A stretch of 12,915 nt of DNA from Planctomycetota bacterium (GTDB lineage: Bacteria > Planctomycetota > Brocadiia > JAJRTI01), in contig JAJRTI010000854.1 of the NCBI GenBank assembly GCA_024278415.1, positions 1-12,915 on the forward strand, read 5' to 3'. Under the pieces are notes generated by a model. It was not told where the DNA came from. It ran no database searches and worked only from the letters and a program-made list of their open reading frames with translations. Position 1 is the stretch's first letter, and each line of letters begins with the position of its first letter. Below, piece after piece: positions 1 through 7,602 of this stretch. The position numbers and the translations under genes are program-made.

Positions 1-1055
1 ATGCGGATGCCTTCGGCCATGGTGTTGCGGATCGTGCAGGCCGCGACCGTGTTGTAGGAGCCCCCCTCGACCACCACGCCCGCGCCGCGGCTGCCCTCGA
101 TCGTGAAGCCGCGGATCGTGACGTGCGACGTCTCCTTGAGGTGCACCACTGGGTCGTGCCGCGAGAGGAACACGCGGCCCTCCGACAGGGGCGCCGGCGG
201 CCAGAAGTAGAGCACGCCCTTGGCCCGGTCGAGGTACCACTCGCCCGGCGCGTCCAGCTCCTCGAACACGTTGCGCACGTAGAAGCGCCGGCCGGGCTGG
301 ATGGTGTAGCTCGTGGGCTGCGCGAACTGCACGATCTTCTTCGCGGCGTCCACGGACTTCACGCCCACGTAGCAGTCCATGTAGTTGTACCAGGGGAAGA
401 TGTGGACCTGCGCCTCTTCGGGCCGCGACCAGTTCTTGATGCGGCCGTTAGGGAAGTGCATCCACGTCCGCGTGCGTTCGGTCACTTTGGGCACGTACGC
501 CCATTCGCCCATACGCTTGTCGTTCGGTATCTCGTTGGGCCACCGCGCGAGCGGCATGCGCCGGCCTTGGAAGAACAGCTCCGTGCGCGGCACATTGCCG
601 CGGAAGCGGTTGCCGAGTTTCGCCGCGGCGTGGTTGCCCTTCCCCTCCGCTCCCACTCCAGGCAGGTGGAGCCCGCGCACGTCGGCCTTGAGGATTTTTC
701 CGCGGAACGGCTTGAAGCCAGTGGCCTCGACCCCGCCCACGAGCCGCACCTCTCCATCGCCGTGGCTGCGGTACACGATGGGCGCGGCCGCGGCGCCGCC
801 GTCCTGTGCCTCGAACACGAGGGGCGCGTCGAGGCAGTATGCCCCCTTGTGCACGCGCACGACCGCGCCTTCCGGCAGCTTGCCGATCTGCTTCAGCTTT
901 CGGATTTCGTTCTGCGCGCGCCAGACCGATGCGAACGGCGCGTCCGCCGTGCCCGGGTTGGCGTTGTTGCCGCTCAGGGCCACGTGAAGCTCCACCGGCG
1001 CGGCGAGTAGCGCCGACGCGGTGGCCAGGAGAGGGGCGAGGAATCTCGTTGACAT
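1..1055 (-). CDS. Secreted right-handed parallel beta-helix protein, 5' part (truncated by window edge)
   Basis: The frame is open from an ATG at 1055-1053 to the left edge without a stop, giving 351 residues. A Shine-Dalgarno AAAGGA (1061-1066) lies 5 bases upstream of the start. Residues 1-19 form a signal peptide (MSTR, then a hydrophobic A/L stretch ending LLAA), so the protein should be exported. The mature start, HVALSGNNANPGT followed by APFAS, is the N-terminal signature of pectate-lyase-like beta-helix proteins (DUF1565-like). Later come EWYLDRAKGVLYFWPP, typical of the domain before the helix in this family, and then short HVTIRGFTIEG and YNTVAACTIRNT coils that begin the parallel beta-helix near residues 300-351. 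Family members bind or cleave acidic or neutral polysaccharides. No catalytic residues can be assigned because the helix core is outside the window. Substrate unknown. The next gene on this strand lies 311 bp upstream. Confidence 0.85.
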   Translation of the reverse strand, partial: MSTRFLAPLLATASALLAAPVELHVALSGNNANPGTADAPFASVWRAQNEIRKLKQIGKLPEGAVVRVHKGAYCLDAPLVFEAQDGGAAAAPIVYRSHGDGEVRLVGGVEATGFKPFRGKILKADVRGLHLPGVGAEGKGNHAAAKLGNRFRGNVPRTELFFQGRRMPLARWPNEIPNDKRMGEWAYVPKVTERTRTWMHFPNGRIKNWSRPEEAQVHIFPWYNYMDCYVGVKSVDAAKKIVQFAQPTSYTIQPGRRFYVRNVFEELDAPGEWYLDRAKGVLYFWPPAPLSEGRVFLSRHDPVVHLKETSHVTIRGFTIEGSRGAGVVVEGGSYNTVAACTIRNTMAEGIR

Positions 1056-1140
1056 GGCTGTCCTTTCGGTGCGGGAGCCTAACTCGGCCGTTGGCCGCAA
1101 CCCAGTTCTGGTGCAATCCTATCTTCGGCCCGTCGGCGGC

Positions 1141-1175
1141 AGGCCAGGGGCCAGGAACAGGCTTGTGCCTGGCCT
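1141..1175. repeat. Imperfect hairpin of GGCCAGG/CCTGGCC units in the gap between the two minus-strand genes
   Basis: AGGCCAGG (1141-1148) is the reverse complement of CCTGGCCT (1168-1175). A second GGCCAGG (1149-1155) can use the same right arm, and an inner CAGGC-TTGT-GCCTG hairpin (1158-1171) is also possible. No T-run follows on either strand, so terminator function is not supported. Together with the hairpins at 1307-1364 this is the only structure seen in the 311-bp gap 1056-1366. No small gene was recognised there. Confidence 0.4.
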
Positions 1176-1306
1176 CGTCTTTGAGGCGCCAGGAACTCGC
1201 CGCTCTTCACGCCGTGCTCCACAGCATCTTAGCTGATTGCGCCAGGGGGAGCATAGATGTTTCACGTTAGTGTGGCCCCGCCATTCTTCCAGTCTTGCCC
1301 CGTCCG

Positions 1307-1364
1307 GCCAGAGACGCTCTGGCGAGCGTGCTAGGAACGCGCACGCTGCCCCACCACGCGGTGG
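1307..1364 (-). terminator. Cluster of three short perfect hairpins just 3' of the FG-GAP gene (possible terminator)
   Basis: Reading away from the stop codon on the minus strand there are three perfect inverted repeats. They are CCACC/GGTGG (1351-1364, 4-nt loop), AGCGTGC/GCACGCT (1325-1347, 9-nt loop) and GCCAGAG/CTCTGGC (1307-1323, 3-nt loop). The position right after the stop at 1367 suggests a 3' end or transcript-stabilising structure. There is no U-tract, so a standard intrinsic terminator is not shown. Confidence 0.3.
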
Positions 1365-1366
1365 CG

Positions 1367-2590
1367 TCACCGATTGTCCGCGTCGCCCCAGGCGATGGTC
1401 CACACCCAGTCGTCCTTGGGGAGCTGGGCGACCGTCCGCTTCTGCCAGCCTTTGGCGGTCCGCTTGTAGAGGTCGAGCGAGTCGGTGTCGTCGGACGCGG
1501 AAAGGATCTCGTTGCGGCCGTCGCCGTCCACGTCGGCCACACACACCGCGTGCACCGCCGCGGTCGACTTGGGGTCGATGCACACCCGGCGCCAGCGCGT
1601 GGGGCTCACTCGGTCGAAGAGGAACAGCCCTGCGGACTTGCACCCGGCCACGATCTCGCCCTGGCCGTCGTTGTCCACGTCGCCAAACGCGAGGCTGCGG
1701 CACTGCACGTCGTCGATCGTGCCGATGATGCGCACGGTGTGCCGGCCATTGCGCCACGTGTGCTCGCGCAGCTCCGTGGGCCGCAGCAGCTCGACCATGC
1801 CCTTGCCGCGCTTGCGCGCAATGCCCTCGGCCGCCACGACCAGCCGCGGCCGGCCATCGTGATACAGATCGGCCACGAGCAGCTCCTTCGCGTGCGTATC
1901 GTGGAAATCCTCCACCACCGTCTTCACGTACTGCTTCCCATTCCACTTGAACATGAGCACCTTGCCCGGCTGCCGAAGGCCGACCGCGACGTTGGGCATC
2001 GAGGGGTTGGCGAAGAACTCCGGCACGCCATCGCCGTCCACGTCGCCGATTTCGATCTCGTGCACGTAGCGCACGTCGGCGGTGCGATAGACCTCCTGTC
2101 CGCGCCACTGGCCATCGACGTAGTCGAACACCGCGATGACGCCGCGGTCGTGCGTGGCCACCACGAACTCGACCTGGCCGTCGCCGTCCACGTCGCCGAA
2201 CTCGATGTCGCGCACGCGCAGGAGGTCCGGCTTCCAGATCACGCGCTCGCGCCACTGGCCGGCGTCGAACTTGTAGGCGAGGATGGTCGCCGCGGTGCCG
2301 CCCACGACGACCAGTTCGTTGCGGCCGTCGAAGTCGATGTCGAACGGCTTGGCGTTGTGCACGGCCTTCGAGTATCGGTTGGGGATCACGTCCTTGCGCC
2401 AGCCCTCGTCGGGGTGCAGCACCCACACCTTGCCGTGGCCGGGCGTGTAGATCTTCTTGCCCTCCTTGGAGAAGGAGATCTTGAACTGGCTCATGGCCAG
2501 GATGACTTCGTTGCGCTGGCTGGCTGCGAACACAGCGCTCGCGGCCCAGAGGCAGATCAGGAGGAGTGGTGCTGTCGTCCGGTAACGCAT
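1367..2590 (-). CDS. Secreted FG-GAP/VCBS seven-bladed beta-propeller protein
   Basis: 407 residues from ATG 2590-2588, with GGAGAA (2596-2601) 5 bases upstream. Signal peptide about 1-23 (MRYRTTAPLLLICLWAASAVFA, then A/S). Calcium-binding FG-GAP motifs of the form D-x-D-x-D-G-x-x-E start at residues 84, 133, 183, 241 (degenerate: DLYHDGRPR), 304, 353 and 403, mostly 49-63 apart, which fits a seven-bladed propeller (PF13517-like). The last motif stops after DADNR at the C-terminus. The missing RNE continuation is found at residues 26-28 right after the signal peptide, so the final blade appears to be closed by both ends of the chain. Such propellers act in extracellular binding or as non-catalytic partners of polysaccharide enzymes. 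No catalytic site is recognised. It is divergent from the lyase at 2942, with 351 bp between the starts. Confidence 0.88.
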   Translation of the reverse strand: MRYRTTAPLLLICLWAASAVFAASQRNEVILAMSQFKISFSKEGKKIYTPGHGKVWVLHPDEGWRKDVIPNRYSKAVHNAKPFDIDFDGRNELVVVGGTAATILAYKFDAGQWRERVIWKPDLLRVRDIEFGDVDGDGQVEFVVATHDRGVIAVFDYVDGQWRGQEVYRTADVRYVHEIEIGDVDGDGVPEFFANPSMPNVAVGLRQPGKVLMFKWNGKQYVKTVVEDFHDTHAKELLVADLYHDGRPRLVVAAEGIARKRGKGMVELLRPTELREHTWRNGRHTVRIIGTIDDVQCRSLAFGDVDNDGQGEIVAGCKSAGLFLFDRVSPTRWRRVCIDPKSTAAVHAVCVADVDGDGRNEILSASDDTDSLDLYKRTAKGWQKRTVAQLPKDDWVWTIAWGDADNR

Positions 2591-2611
2591 TGGTATTCTC
2601 CGTCTCTCTCC

Positions 2612-2640
2612 AGACTACCCGCTACCGAGCGCTGCGACAA
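2612..2640 (-). promoter_or_regulatory. Weak sigma70-like promoter candidate for the FG-GAP gene
   Basis: On the minus strand, TTGTCG (2640-2635) is followed after 17 nt by TAGTCT (2617-2612), about 20 bp upstream of the start codon at 2590. The -10 match is poor (3 of 6). It is listed because position and spacing are right and no better box was seen. Confidence 0.2.
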
Positions 2641-2708
2641 CCGGCCGCTGCTCCCTACTTCACATCTCCCAGCGCCTTGAGCTGCCTGTCCCTTGGCTCG
2701 TCCTTGCC

Positions 2709-2738
2709 TTGACACGTCCCGCCTCCGCGGCTGATAAT
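2709..2738 (+). promoter_or_regulatory. Sigma70-type promoter candidate for the lyase gene
   Basis: A perfect -35 box TTGACA (2709-2714) is followed after 18 nt by GATAAT (2733-2738), 5 of 6 to the TATAAT consensus. This is the best promoter match seen in the window. It would start a transcript near 2745, giving a leader of almost 200 nt before the lyase start at 2942. That leader contains the 8-nt-repeat hairpin at 2815-2906. Confidence 0.5.
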
Positions 2739-2814
2739 GCCAGATACGCATAGATGCAGCGCTCGTGCCCTTTCTGGGAGGTGTCTCCACTCGCCGACGC
2801 ACGCAGAAGGAAAT

Positions 2815-2921
2815 AGTGGAATAATGGAAGACTGGAAGACTGGAATGGGAGAGCGCATGGCGCGTCATTCCACCATTCCACCATTCCATCATTCCATTGT
2901 TCCACTCCTCCATTCATCCAC
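2815..2921 (+). repeat. Long hairpin built from 8-nt tandem repeats, in the lyase leader
   Basis: The left arm (2815-2848) holds four 8-nt units starting TGGAA (2817-2848). The right arm (2873-2906) lies in a run of seven 8-nt units of type CATTCCAY (2866-2921: four clean, three degenerate). Pairing base i with base 5721-i gives 27 Watson-Crick pairs, one G-T and six mismatches over 34 ungapped positions, with a 24-nt loop (2849-2872). The repeat run ends 10 bases before the lyase ribosome-binding site (2932-2937). I recall similar low-complexity TTCCA repeats between genes of PVC-type genomes but cannot verify this here. The rest of gap 2591-2941 holds the two promoter candidates and no gene I could support. 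Confidence 0.75.
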
Positions 2922-2941
2922 ACGAAGTAACGGAGAACCCC

Positions 2942-5900
2942 ATGAAACACACGATACTGGCCGCCCTGCTCGCGCTCGCCGCCACTTGCTTTGCGGCCGA
3001 GTCGGAGAATGTCATCACCAACCCCGGCTTCGAGCAGGCCGCGGCGCGCATGGTCAATGGCTGGCGCATCGGCGACAAGATCTCGTCAGTCGCTATCGAC
3101 CAAGCCCATACCGGCAAGCGCGCGCTCAAGATCGTGGACCCGGACAAGAAGACCGGCTCGAGCGTGCACTCCAACACCGTTATCGTCGAGCCGGGCAAGC
3201 AGTATGCCGTCTGGCTCTGGCTGTATCTGGAAGATGGCGACGCCCGCGGGCTCGGTGTGTACATCGATTGGCTCGACAAGAGCAACAAGCGCCTGCGCGG
3301 CGAGTCGGAGCGCACCTGCCAGCGCCCGGCCATGAAGCCGGGCGAGTGGACGCGCGTCCGCTTCGTTTTCACCCCGCCCGAGGGAGCCAAGTCGGTCCGG
3401 ATCTGGCTGCACACGTTCTCGACCGCGGTCGTCACGTGCTACGTGGACGACGTGGTCATGAAGGCCATCGAGCCCGGCTACTTCGGCCCGGCCCAGAAGT
3501 GGGCCGGCGGCGCGCTCGACGAGGAGCACCACAAGGACTGGCCCTACGGCCTGCGCTGGGAGCACGGCAAGGCCGCCGGCATCACCCAAGCCTTCGCAGA
3601 GCCGCAGGACTGGAGTAAGTTCAACGCGGTCCGGTTCAACATGTTCCTGGAGAAGCCGACCGAGTCCACGTGCATGCTCATCATCCCGTCGGAGAACGAT
3701 AAGAGCGAGGGCATGGACTACTACGCGTTCAAGGTGCGCCTCGACTGGCAGGGTTGGAAGACGTTCACTCTGCCCTTCAACGAACTGGGCGCGTCGCGCA
3801 AGCCCATCGGCTGGCAGAAGATCGACCGCGTGAACTTCACCGCGACCGGCTGGGGCCAGACGCTGAAGCCGGACACGGTCGTGGTGCTCGACGGCTTCCA
3901 GCCGGTCACCGCGAAGCAGACCGGCCAGCGCATGAGCGACGAGGATCTGTTCGATGCGCTCAACTTGGACCTGCCCGCGCTCAAGGCCGTGAAGGCCGCG
4001 GTCGCCGCGGGCGACATGGCCGCGGCCAAGCACGCGCTCGCGGAGCACATCCGCAACCGCAAGGAGCCCAAGTGGTCCATCGACTGGCGGGACCGGCCGT
4101 CGGCTAAGACGAAAGTCCCAACCCCCGACATGGACAAGGCGCCGAACCAATGGGACTACTACTCGACCTTCATCAAGCTCGACTGGCAGGGCTGGAAGCA
4201 CTTTGCGTTCAAGAAGAGCGACTTCAAGGGCCCCGCGTTTGTCGAGGGCAAGGGCTGGGTTGGCAAGCAGCCCATCGGTTGGAATTGGATTCAGTACATC
4301 ATGTTCAGCGCCCGCGGCTGGGGGCTCACCCCGGACCCGCAGGTGGTGCTGCACTTCGACGACGTGAAGCTCGTGGGCAAGGACAAGACGGTCGTGCTGT
4401 CGGACTTCGAGTCCGGCGAGTCCAACGTCGCGGGGCTGGAACTCTCGGCCAGCCGCGTCAAGACCGGCGCGGCGGCTGGCAAGTGGTTCGACCTGCCCAG
4501 CAACACCAACATCAAGTGGAAAGACATTCCCCACGACTGGACCGACTTCGACACGTTCGAGTTCTGGGTTTACAACGAAAAGCCGAGCCCAGCGCGCATC
4601 GTCATGGTGCTGGACTCGGACGTGCCCCGCGGCCTGGCCGCCGCGGAGCGCGCGCTACGCCGGGAGTGGAGCTATTCCAAAGGCCCGGGCGAGCGCGGCA
4701 CGATCCGGTTCGGCAAGAAGATCGACTGGGCCGCCAACCCCACCTCGGGCGAGGCGCGCACGCACCTGTGGAACGAGGCGCTCAACCGCCACTTCCACTT
4801 CCGCACGCTCGCCCGCGCGTACTGGGACACCGGGCAGGACAAGTACGCCAAAGAGATTGCCGACCAGATCATGGATTGGGTCGCGTCCAACCCGCGGCCG
4901 CTGCTCTCGTCTACCAATGGCCGGCCGAATACCGCGTGGCAGACGCTCACGACCGGCATCCGCCTCCAAGACGTGTGGCCGGAGGCGCTGTTCCGCTGCA
5001 TGGGCTCGCCCGCGTTCACCGACGAGGTGCTGTGCACGATCCTCAAGTCCGTGCACCAACAAGCCGAGCACCTCGTGCGCTGGCCCAGCAGCGGCAACTG
5101 GCTCACCGCGGAGTCCCTGGGCGTATACACCGCGGGCATGCTCTTCCCGGAGTTCAAGCGCGCCAAGGATTGGCGCGCGACCGCGGTGGCGCGCATGTAC
5201 AAGCAACTCGACTACGAGGTCTACCCGGACGGCATGGAGTATGAACTTGCGACTGGGTACAACAACTGGGTCGTGCGCGAGTTCACGCATCTGCTCGAGT
5301 TGGCCGACATGAGCGGACGCCGCGACGAGTTGCCAGCCGACTACCAGTCCAAGATCGAGAAGTGCTACAACTACCAACTCTATGCGTCCATGCCCAACGG
5401 CGCCATGCCGGGCTTCAACGACTCCGGGCCGTCGTCGGTCCGCAAGAGCCTCCGGCAAGGACACGAATTGTTCCCGAACCGGGAGGACTTCCTCTACGTC
5501 GCCACCAGCGGCACGCAGGGCAAGGAGCCGGCGCGCAAGTCCTACGCGTTCCCCTGGAGCGGCCACTACGTCATGCGCTCGGGGTGGGAGCCGGACGCGA
5601 CGTTCCTCATGTTCGACGCCGGGCCGTTCGGGTATGGCCATCAGCACGAGGACAAGCTCCACTTCGTGCTCTTCGCGTACGGCCGGTCGCTCATCCTCGA
5701 CCCCGGCAACTACTCCTACGACCGCTCGCGCTGGCGCCGCTACGTGCTGTCGTCGGCCGGGCACAACACCGTGCTCGTGGACGGCCAGGGCCAGGCCCGC
5801 CGCGGCCTGCGGTCGACCTACTTCTGGCCCCGGCCCTGGGAAGGCGACAAGCCGAAGGGCTACGACGCGAAGTGGGCCTCCACGCCGGAGTATGACTACG

Positions 5901-6424
5901 CGGAGGGCGTATACACCGACGGATACGGCCGTGGCCGGAAGCTCAAAGTCGAGCACCGGCGGCGCATCCTCTGGGTCAAGCCGAGCTATTTCTTCGTCGT
6001 GGACACGCTCACGCCCGCGGACGACGCGGAGCACACGTACGAGGCGCTGTTCCACCTTGACACCAAGGACGCGGCCGCCAACGGCCTGAAGGTGGAGTCG
6101 AAGAACGACGGACAGGCGAACGTCGCGGTCATCGCCGCGGCCGACTCAGGCATGTCACTGTCGATCGTGAAAGGCAAGAAGGACGAGCCGGTCCAGGGCT
6201 GGTCGAACAACCCCTGGCGAGAGATCCCGTGCGCGATCTACAAGAAGACCGGCAAGGGCGTGGTGACCCTGGCGTTCGTCGTCGCGCCCTGGCCCGCGGG
6301 ACAGGAGTGCCCCGTGGCCGCGCTGGAGTCGATCGAGCAGCGTGGCTCAGGGTTCGCGGCTGTGGTAAGATTGCGCGGAAGAAGCCAGACGGTCTGCTGG
6401 CCGTGGCGGCGGCCGGACGAATAA
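2942..6424 (+). CDS. Secreted heparinase II/III-type polysaccharide lyase with carbohydrate-binding-like beta-sandwiches
   Basis: 1160 residues. The start at 2942 is chosen over one 45 bases upstream because GGAGAA (2932-2937) precedes it and the protein then begins with a signal peptide (MKHTILAALLALAATCFAA, cut near 19/20). Apparent order: CBM4/9-like sandwich (20-175); second sandwich (180-320); heparinase N-terminal helices (330-400); an inserted split sandwich (403-560); alpha-toroid (from 565); C-terminal beta-sandwich (870-1160). Catalytic-type motifs are N719 in GNWLTAES, Y773 in ATGYNNW after DGMEYE, H900 and H902 in GHQHED, and H941 in AGHNTV. These match the Asn/Tyr/His set used for beta-elimination of uronic-acid glycans in PL12-, PL15- and PL17-type enzymes. 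Substrate is uncertain: heparan-like, alginate-like or another uronide. It is longer than usual for the family because of the added modules. Stop TAA abuts the first CAGAT element. Confidence 0.88.
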   Translation: MKHTILAALLALAATCFAAESENVITNPGFEQAAARMVNGWRIGDKISSVAIDQAHTGKRALKIVDPDKKTGSSVHSNTVIVEPGKQYAVWLWLYLEDGDARGLGVYIDWLDKSNKRLRGESERTCQRPAMKPGEWTRVRFVFTPPEGAKSVRIWLHTFSTAVVTCYVDDVVMKAIEPGYFGPAQKWAGGALDEEHHKDWPYGLRWEHGKAAGITQAFAEPQDWSKFNAVRFNMFLEKPTESTCMLIIPSENDKSEGMDYYAFKVRLDWQGWKTFTLPFNELGASRKPIGWQKIDRVNFTATGWGQTLKPDTVVVLDGFQPVTAKQTGQRMSDEDLFDALNLDLPALKAVKAAVAAGDMAAAKHALAEHIRNRKEPKWSIDWRDRPSAKTKVPTPDMDKAPNQWDYYSTFIKLDWQGWKHFAFKKSDFKGPAFVEGKGWVGKQPIGWNWIQYIMFSARGWGLTPDPQVVLHFDDVKLVGKDKTVVLSDFESGESNVAGLELSASRVKTGAAAGKWFDLPSNTNIKWKDIPHDWTDFDTFEFWVYNEKPSPARIVMVLDSDVPRGLAAAERALRREWSYSKGPGERGTIRFGKKIDWAANPTSGEARTHLWNEALNRHFHFRTLARAYWDTGQDKYAKEIADQIMDWVASNPRPLLSSTNGRPNTAWQTLTTGIRLQDVWPEALFRCMGSPAFTDEVLCTILKSVHQQAEHLVRWPSSGNWLTAESLGVYTAGMLFPEFKRAKDWRATAVARMYKQLDYEVYPDGMEYELATGYNNWVVREFTHLLELADMSGRRDELPADYQSKIEKCYNYQLYASMPNGAMPGFNDSGPSSVRKSLRQGHELFPNREDFLYVATSGTQGKEPARKSYAFPWSGHYVMRSGWEPDATFLMFDAGPFGYGHQHEDKLHFVLFAYGRSLILDPGNYSYDRSRWRRYVLSSAGHNTVLVDGQGQARRGLRSTYFWPRPWEGDKPKGYDAKWASTPEYDYAEGVYTDGYGRGRKLKVEHRRRILWVKPSYFFVVDTLTPADDAEHTYEALFHLDTKDAAANGLKVESKNDGQANVAVIAAADSGMSLSIVKGKKDEPVQGWSNNPWREIPCAIYKKTGKGVVTLAFVVAPWPAGQECPVAALESIEQRGSGFAAVVRLRGRSQTVCWPWRRPDE

Positions 6425-6521
6425 CACAGATGACCACAGATCTCCACAGATAACGCAGATCGGAGGTGACCGTCTCTGGTTTCATCTGTGCGATTTGTGG
6501 GCATCTGCGGACATCTGTGAT
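6423..6521 (+). repeat. CAGAT element copy A (complete hairpin)
   Basis: CAGAT occurs at 6427, 6437, 6447 and 6456. Complementary ATCTG/ATTTG units end at 6517, 6507, 6497 and 6488. All four pairs share one dyad (positions sum to 12944). Over 42 ungapped arm positions (6423-6464 with 6480-6521) there are 30 Watson-Crick pairs, 5 G-T and 7 mismatches, with a 15-nt loop. The element starts within the stop codon (6422-6424) of the lyase gene. A 22-nt near-repeat of the lyase 3' end (6351-6372) recurs just beyond it at 6564-6585 (19 of 22). Confidence 0.8.
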
Positions 6522-6575
6522 TCGCCCCTGCACAGCACTGGCGCGGACGCCGCGATTAGTTGTGATTTGCGTCTG

Positions 6576-6584
6576 TGGTAAGAT
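6576..6584 (+). promoter_or_regulatory. Extended -10 promoter candidate for the coiled-coil gene
   Basis: TGGTAAGAT (6576-6584) reads as an extended -10 (TG-n-TAAGAT), about 94 bp before the start at 6678. No convincing -35 lies at normal spacing: TTGTGA at 6560 is only 13 nt away. The same 13-nt string CTGTGGTAAGATT occurs in the coding end of the lyase gene, which weakens the promoter reading. Confidence 0.25.
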
Positions 6585-6677
6585 TACAACGCTTCAAGAT
6601 AAATGGAATGACGCTTGAGCGTGGCCAAGAACCTCCACGCACTGGCGAACGATCTTTGCACGAGGAGGAGCCGAGAC

Positions 6678-7532
6678 ATGAGTCGCATACGCAATTGGAT
6701 GATGGCCGTGTCGATGTTGGCGCTGTGCACGAGAGCGACATCTGCGGGCCCGGCGGAAGACTTCGTCGCGGCCGGGCTGGAAGCACGTGCAAAGACGAAG
6801 GCTATCCAGGCCGAAATGAGGACAGCGGGCGGAGACAGCACGAACCGCGCCCATATGCTCCAAATGCAGGCGCGTGCACTCGCCAAGCCTGCGCCGAAGC
6901 CGAGGGAGATCGCCAACATGGCGCGGCAGCTCGCCATGTACAGGCGCAGGGTCGAGGACATGAAACGCCGAATAAGGGATATGGAACAGGCGATCGAACT
7001 GGCCAAATTCGCCGATCCGAAAGCACGCGCGGCCAAGGCGAAGGAGCTTCAGGCCGAAGCGAAGAAGCTGACGTTGGCAAGTGGCCAGGCCATGCGGCCC
7101 TACTTCGACAGGATGCGCCAGGTCAAAAAGGAGCTGGCCGAGAGCACCGGGTACCGTGCGGATGCGCTCAAGCCGTACTTCCTCAATCCGACACAGAAAC
7201 ATCCCAAGATCGCCACCATGAAGATTCGCGCGTCCACCACTAGCGGCGCAGTTTCGTGCTGCTGGCGCGCGGCCAACAACGCGATCATCGCGGAGGCCAC
7301 CCTGGAAGTCGTTCCCATGTCCAAGTTCAAGTCCAGAAAGCTGCTCGCCAACACCTATCCCTTGGGATATGTAAACGACCAGTACCTCGTCGTCACGGCC
7401 GGCTACTTTAGGGTCCGGCTCAGCGGCAGCGACAAGAAGTTACAGGGCAAAGACAACATCCAACAGGCGGTCCAGGACTTTGTTGATCTCAAGGGGTTGG
7501 CTGCAATCAAGCCGACGGCCGCGGCCAAGTGA
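6678..7532 (+). CDS. Secreted coiled-coil protein of unknown function
   Basis: 284 residues. The start at 6678 is chosen because a strong GAGGAGGAG (6662-6670) lies 7 bases upstream and the protein then begins with a signal peptide (about 1-23, MSRIRNWMMAVSMLALCTRATSA, cut before GPAED). Cys17 is preceded by L-A-L, not a lipobox, so a lipoprotein is unlikely. Residues 26 to about 150 are almost all A/K/E/R/Q/M/L with heptad-like spacing (for example REIANMARQLAMYRRRVEDM), suggesting a long coiled coil. The C-terminal 110 residues look like a small alpha/beta domain with a Cys-Cys pair (SCCWRAANN) and a beta-rich stretch (ANTYPLGYVNDQYLVVTAGYF). I do not recognise this domain. An extracellular or periplasmic structural or adaptor role is possible but only a guess. 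Its stop overlaps CAGAT copy B. Confidence 0.7.
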   Translation: MSRIRNWMMAVSMLALCTRATSAGPAEDFVAAGLEARAKTKAIQAEMRTAGGDSTNRAHMLQMQARALAKPAPKPREIANMARQLAMYRRRVEDMKRRIRDMEQAIELAKFADPKARAAKAKELQAEAKKLTLASGQAMRPYFDRMRQVKKELAESTGYRADALKPYFLNPTQKHPKIATMKIRASTTSGAVSCCWRAANNAIIAEATLEVVPMSKFKSRKLLANTYPLGYVNDQYLVVTAGYFRVRLSGSDKKLQGKDNIQQAVQDFVDLKGLAAIKPTAAAK

Positions 7533-7602
7533 CATAGATTGCCGCAGATGTCCAGAGATCACGTAGATCGGAGGCAGAGCGCTTGGGTCATCTGTCGTTG
7601 CC
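7531..7602 (+). repeat. CAGAT element copy B (left arm kept, right arm decayed)
   Basis: The first 49 bases match copy C at 42 positions and keep the 10-10-9 spacing of the four units (7535, 7545, 7555, 7564; forms TAGAT, CAGAT, GAGAT, TAGAT). Only one complementary ATCTG (7590-7594) remains in the right arm, and the place of the others is taken by a promoter-like sequence. The element overlaps the stop codon (7530-7532) of the coiled-coil gene by two bases. Confidence 0.65.

Noticed and set aside
1367..1369. FG-GAP gene truncated by a nonsense mutation in its last motif
   Set aside because: No continuation of the motif is found downstream in any frame, and the N-terminus supplies the missing half of the blade.
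2655..2745. Minus-strand reading ending QLKALGDVK then stop, reminiscent of sulfatase C-termini
   Set aside because: Only about ten residues resemble that ending, with no upstream sulfatase motifs; too short to call a gene remnant.
2815..2921. Tandem units as a CRISPR array
   Set aside because: Units are only 8 nt, contiguous and without spacers, and no cas gene is present.
2897..2941. Upstream in-frame start for the lyase (15 extra residues)
   Set aside because: The extra residues are encoded by the 8-nt repeat and would bury the signal peptide. GGAGAA at 2932-2937 supports the start at 2942.
3086..4534. Long antisense frame over the lyase (and similar ones at 4655-6055, 1295-2680 and 8306-9739)
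   Set aside because: Same GC-driven shadow effect. The opposite strand carries recognisable catalytic or repeat motifs in each case.
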